A stretch of 22,519 nucleotides of DNA. Origin: DASZIT01 sp036264255. Its GTDB lineage: Bacteria; Actinomycetota; Acidimicrobiia; Acidimicrobiales; RAAP-2. Below are positions 21,238 to 22,519 of the stretch, in pieces. The stretch covers positions 1 through 22,519 of the forward strand of contig DATARI010000193.1 in NCBI GenBank assembly GCA_036264255.1. The letters run 5' to 3'. The notes under the pieces were generated by a model. The model did not search any database. It had not been told where the DNA came from and was given only the letters and a program-made list of their open reading frames with translations. The stretch's first letter is position 1; every line of letters starts with the position of its first letter. The translations under genes were made by a program, and so were the position numbers.

Positions 21238-22519
21238 CCGGGCGGGCTCGCCTCGCCGTCACCGGACCCGGCCCGCCAGCGGCGGAAGATCTCGACGGTG
21301 GCGTCGGCCCCCAAGAACACCACCCCTGCCCAGGTGAGGGAACTGGCCAGCCCGAACTGGGACGGCCAGGCTCCGTCGGCGGTGACGTGGGCGGCGCTCT
21401 GGTGGGCCACCACGTAGATGCCGGCGGCCAGCACACAGCCGACTGCCGCCAGTCCCAGCAGGGTCCGGAGCCGCGGCACCCGGAGCACCGTGGCGGTGGC
21501 GACCCCCACGATCAGCCCGGTGATCGGCGCACTGATGACCCCGGCCACCGCCCCGGTGATCACCCCGACGGTCACCGCCACCCCCACCGTCGTCGGGCGG
21601 CCGCCGGCGGCGAAGGGCCGGAGCAGGCGGGGTGACTCCTGGTCGGAAGCCAGCGTCTCCGGGGTCGCCGCCACCCGTCGCCACCGGCGGGGGAGGAACA
21701 CCAGCCCCAGGCAGAGGACGATGGCCAGCAACGAGATCAGGAGGGCGATGTTGACCCGGCCCTGCGGGGCCCAGCGGAGATCGACGGTGACCACCCCGCC
21801 ACCGGCGGTCCCGAGGCTGGCCGGGTCGATCCGCCAGCCGTTGGCGAACCCGTCGACCAGTCCCGGGGCGCCCAGCGAATGCCCGTTGACGGTCGCCACC
21901 CACCAGGCGTTGAGGCTCTGACCCATGACCAGTTCGTAGGGGGCGGTGGCGGCGGTGACGCCGGACACCCGCAGCTGCAGCGCGGTGGAGGTCTGCGAGG
22001 TGACGGCCACCGACGGGGGAGCGGTGGTGGGGGCGAGCTGCCCCGCCGATCCGCCCGGCACCGGGTGGGCCGGGCCGCCGCCGGCGGCGGAGGCGAGCGA
22101 CAGCTGGTCGATGTTGAACCCGACCAGCTGACCCGGGGCCGAGGTGAGGGTGTGGTTCCCCGGGCCCAGCGGCAACCCACCGGCGTCGGGCCCGCACAGC
22201 GACACCGCCAGGGCATTGCCGGCCAGGGCGGATGCCGATGACCCGGCCACCGAGACCCAGATGGGGGCACCGTCCACCGCCAGCAGGTCGCTCCGGCAGG
22301 GGGAGGGGATGGTGGCCGGGACCGGGGCGGCGGCCAGCCCGGGGATGCCGACCTCGGCGATGGCGATCGGCATGGCCAGCGGGGACTGGGAGTTGTAGTT
22401 GACGGTGTTCTGGATTCGGACGGTGTCGAAGGTGATCCGGAGGTTCTGTCCGGTCACCGGCCTCGGGCGGGTGAGGGGGACGCTGACCACCGAGCCGGCG
22501 ATCCGGCCGTCGGCGATGG
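21234..22519 (-). CDS. AftD-like (DUF3367) arabinofuranosyltransferase family, C-terminal part
   Basis: The frame is open to the last bases of the window, so the gene begins outside; about 427 residues of the C-terminus are seen. Visible marks are GSVVSVPLTRPRPVTGQNLRI, then MPIAIAEVGIPGL, typical of DUF3367 proteins. A beta-rich extracytoplasmic domain with SLNAWWVATVNGHSLG and FANGWRI comes next, then a membrane helix NIALLISLLAIVLCLGLVF with a basic stop, and at least three more hydrophobic segments near the end. In mycobacteria AftD (about 1,400 residues) is an alpha-(1->3)-arabinofuranosyltransferase acting on envelope arabinan. The substrate here is not known, and the catalytic GT-C region lies outside the window. 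The stop TAG (21236-21234) overlaps the convergent GT4 stop. Confidence 0.8.
   Translation of the reverse strand, partial: IADGRIAGSVVSVPLTRPRPVTGQNLRITFDTVRIQNTVNYNSQSPLAMPIAIAEVGIPGLAAAPVPATIPSPCRSDLLAVDGAPIWVSVAGSSASALAGNALAVSLCGPDAGGLPLGPGNHTLTSAPGQLVGFNIDQLSLASAAGGGPAHPVPGGSAGQLAPTTAPPSVAVTSQTSTALQLRVSGVTAATAPYELVMGQSLNAWWVATVNGHSLGAPGLVDGFANGWRIDPASLGTAGGGVVTVDLRWAPQGRVNIALLISLLAIVLCLGLVFLPRRWRRVAATPETLASDQESPRLLRPFAAGGRPTTVGVAVTVGVITGAVAGVISAPITGLIVGVATATVLRVPRLRTLLGLAAVGCVLAAGIYVVAHQSAAHVTADGAWPSQFGLASSLTWAGVVFLGADATVEIFRRWRAGSGDGEASPPG

Overview
The window is uniformly GC-rich, with strong G/C third-position bias and several GTG starts. It carries polA next to rpsA, a mycobacterial-type Pol I O-helix tyrosine, many PPOX/VOC/DUF small enzymes and an AftD-like (DUF3367) envelope protein. 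Together these point to an actinobacterium (Actinomycetota). A deep-branching class such as Acidimicrobiia is my guess, but that placement is inference. There is no sign of an insertion sequence, prophage, CRISPR array, tRNA or rRNA.

Layout. (1) 1-3464: housekeeping block, with the 3' two thirds of polA (cut by the window edge) and rpsA behind a potentially structured leader. (2) 3550-7670: a patchwork of short, mostly single-gene units in mixed orientation: DUF4287 protein (-), VOC protein, DUF1801 protein, PLDc_N-like membrane protein (-), TrmH/SpoU rRNA or tRNA methyltransferase, nucleotidyltransferase of the aminoglycoside/lincosamide type, PPOX flavin/F420 protein and a second VOC protein. 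Several short gaps here contain inverted repeats that look like hairpins or operators. (3) 13444-7692 (- strand): a complete five-gene peptide/nickel-type (Opp/Dpp) ABC importer in the order binding lipoprotein, permease B, permease C, ATPase D, ATPase F, with ATGA/GTGA overlaps or very short gaps. (4) 13564-21237 (+ strand): an envelope glycan block made of a GT39-type membrane glycosyltransferase, a PIG-V-like membrane mannosyltransferase, a UDP-galactopyranose-mutase-like FAD protein, a Wzx/MOP-type flippase and a GT4 glycosyltransferase. It meets head-on, with overlapping stop codons, the C-terminal part of an AftD-like arabinofuranosyltransferase (- strand, cut by the window end).

How the parts may work together. 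The envelope block holds the classes needed to build a polyprenol-linked glycan: a cytosolic GT4 enzyme, a flippase, three polytopic (GT-C type) enzymes acting outside the membrane, and a flavoenzyme related to the one that makes furanose sugar nucleotides. This locus is the best candidate for an undescribed system in the window. Its individual families are known; its product is not. No gap without a gene exceeds about 175 bases. No classical terminator with a stem followed by a T run was seen.
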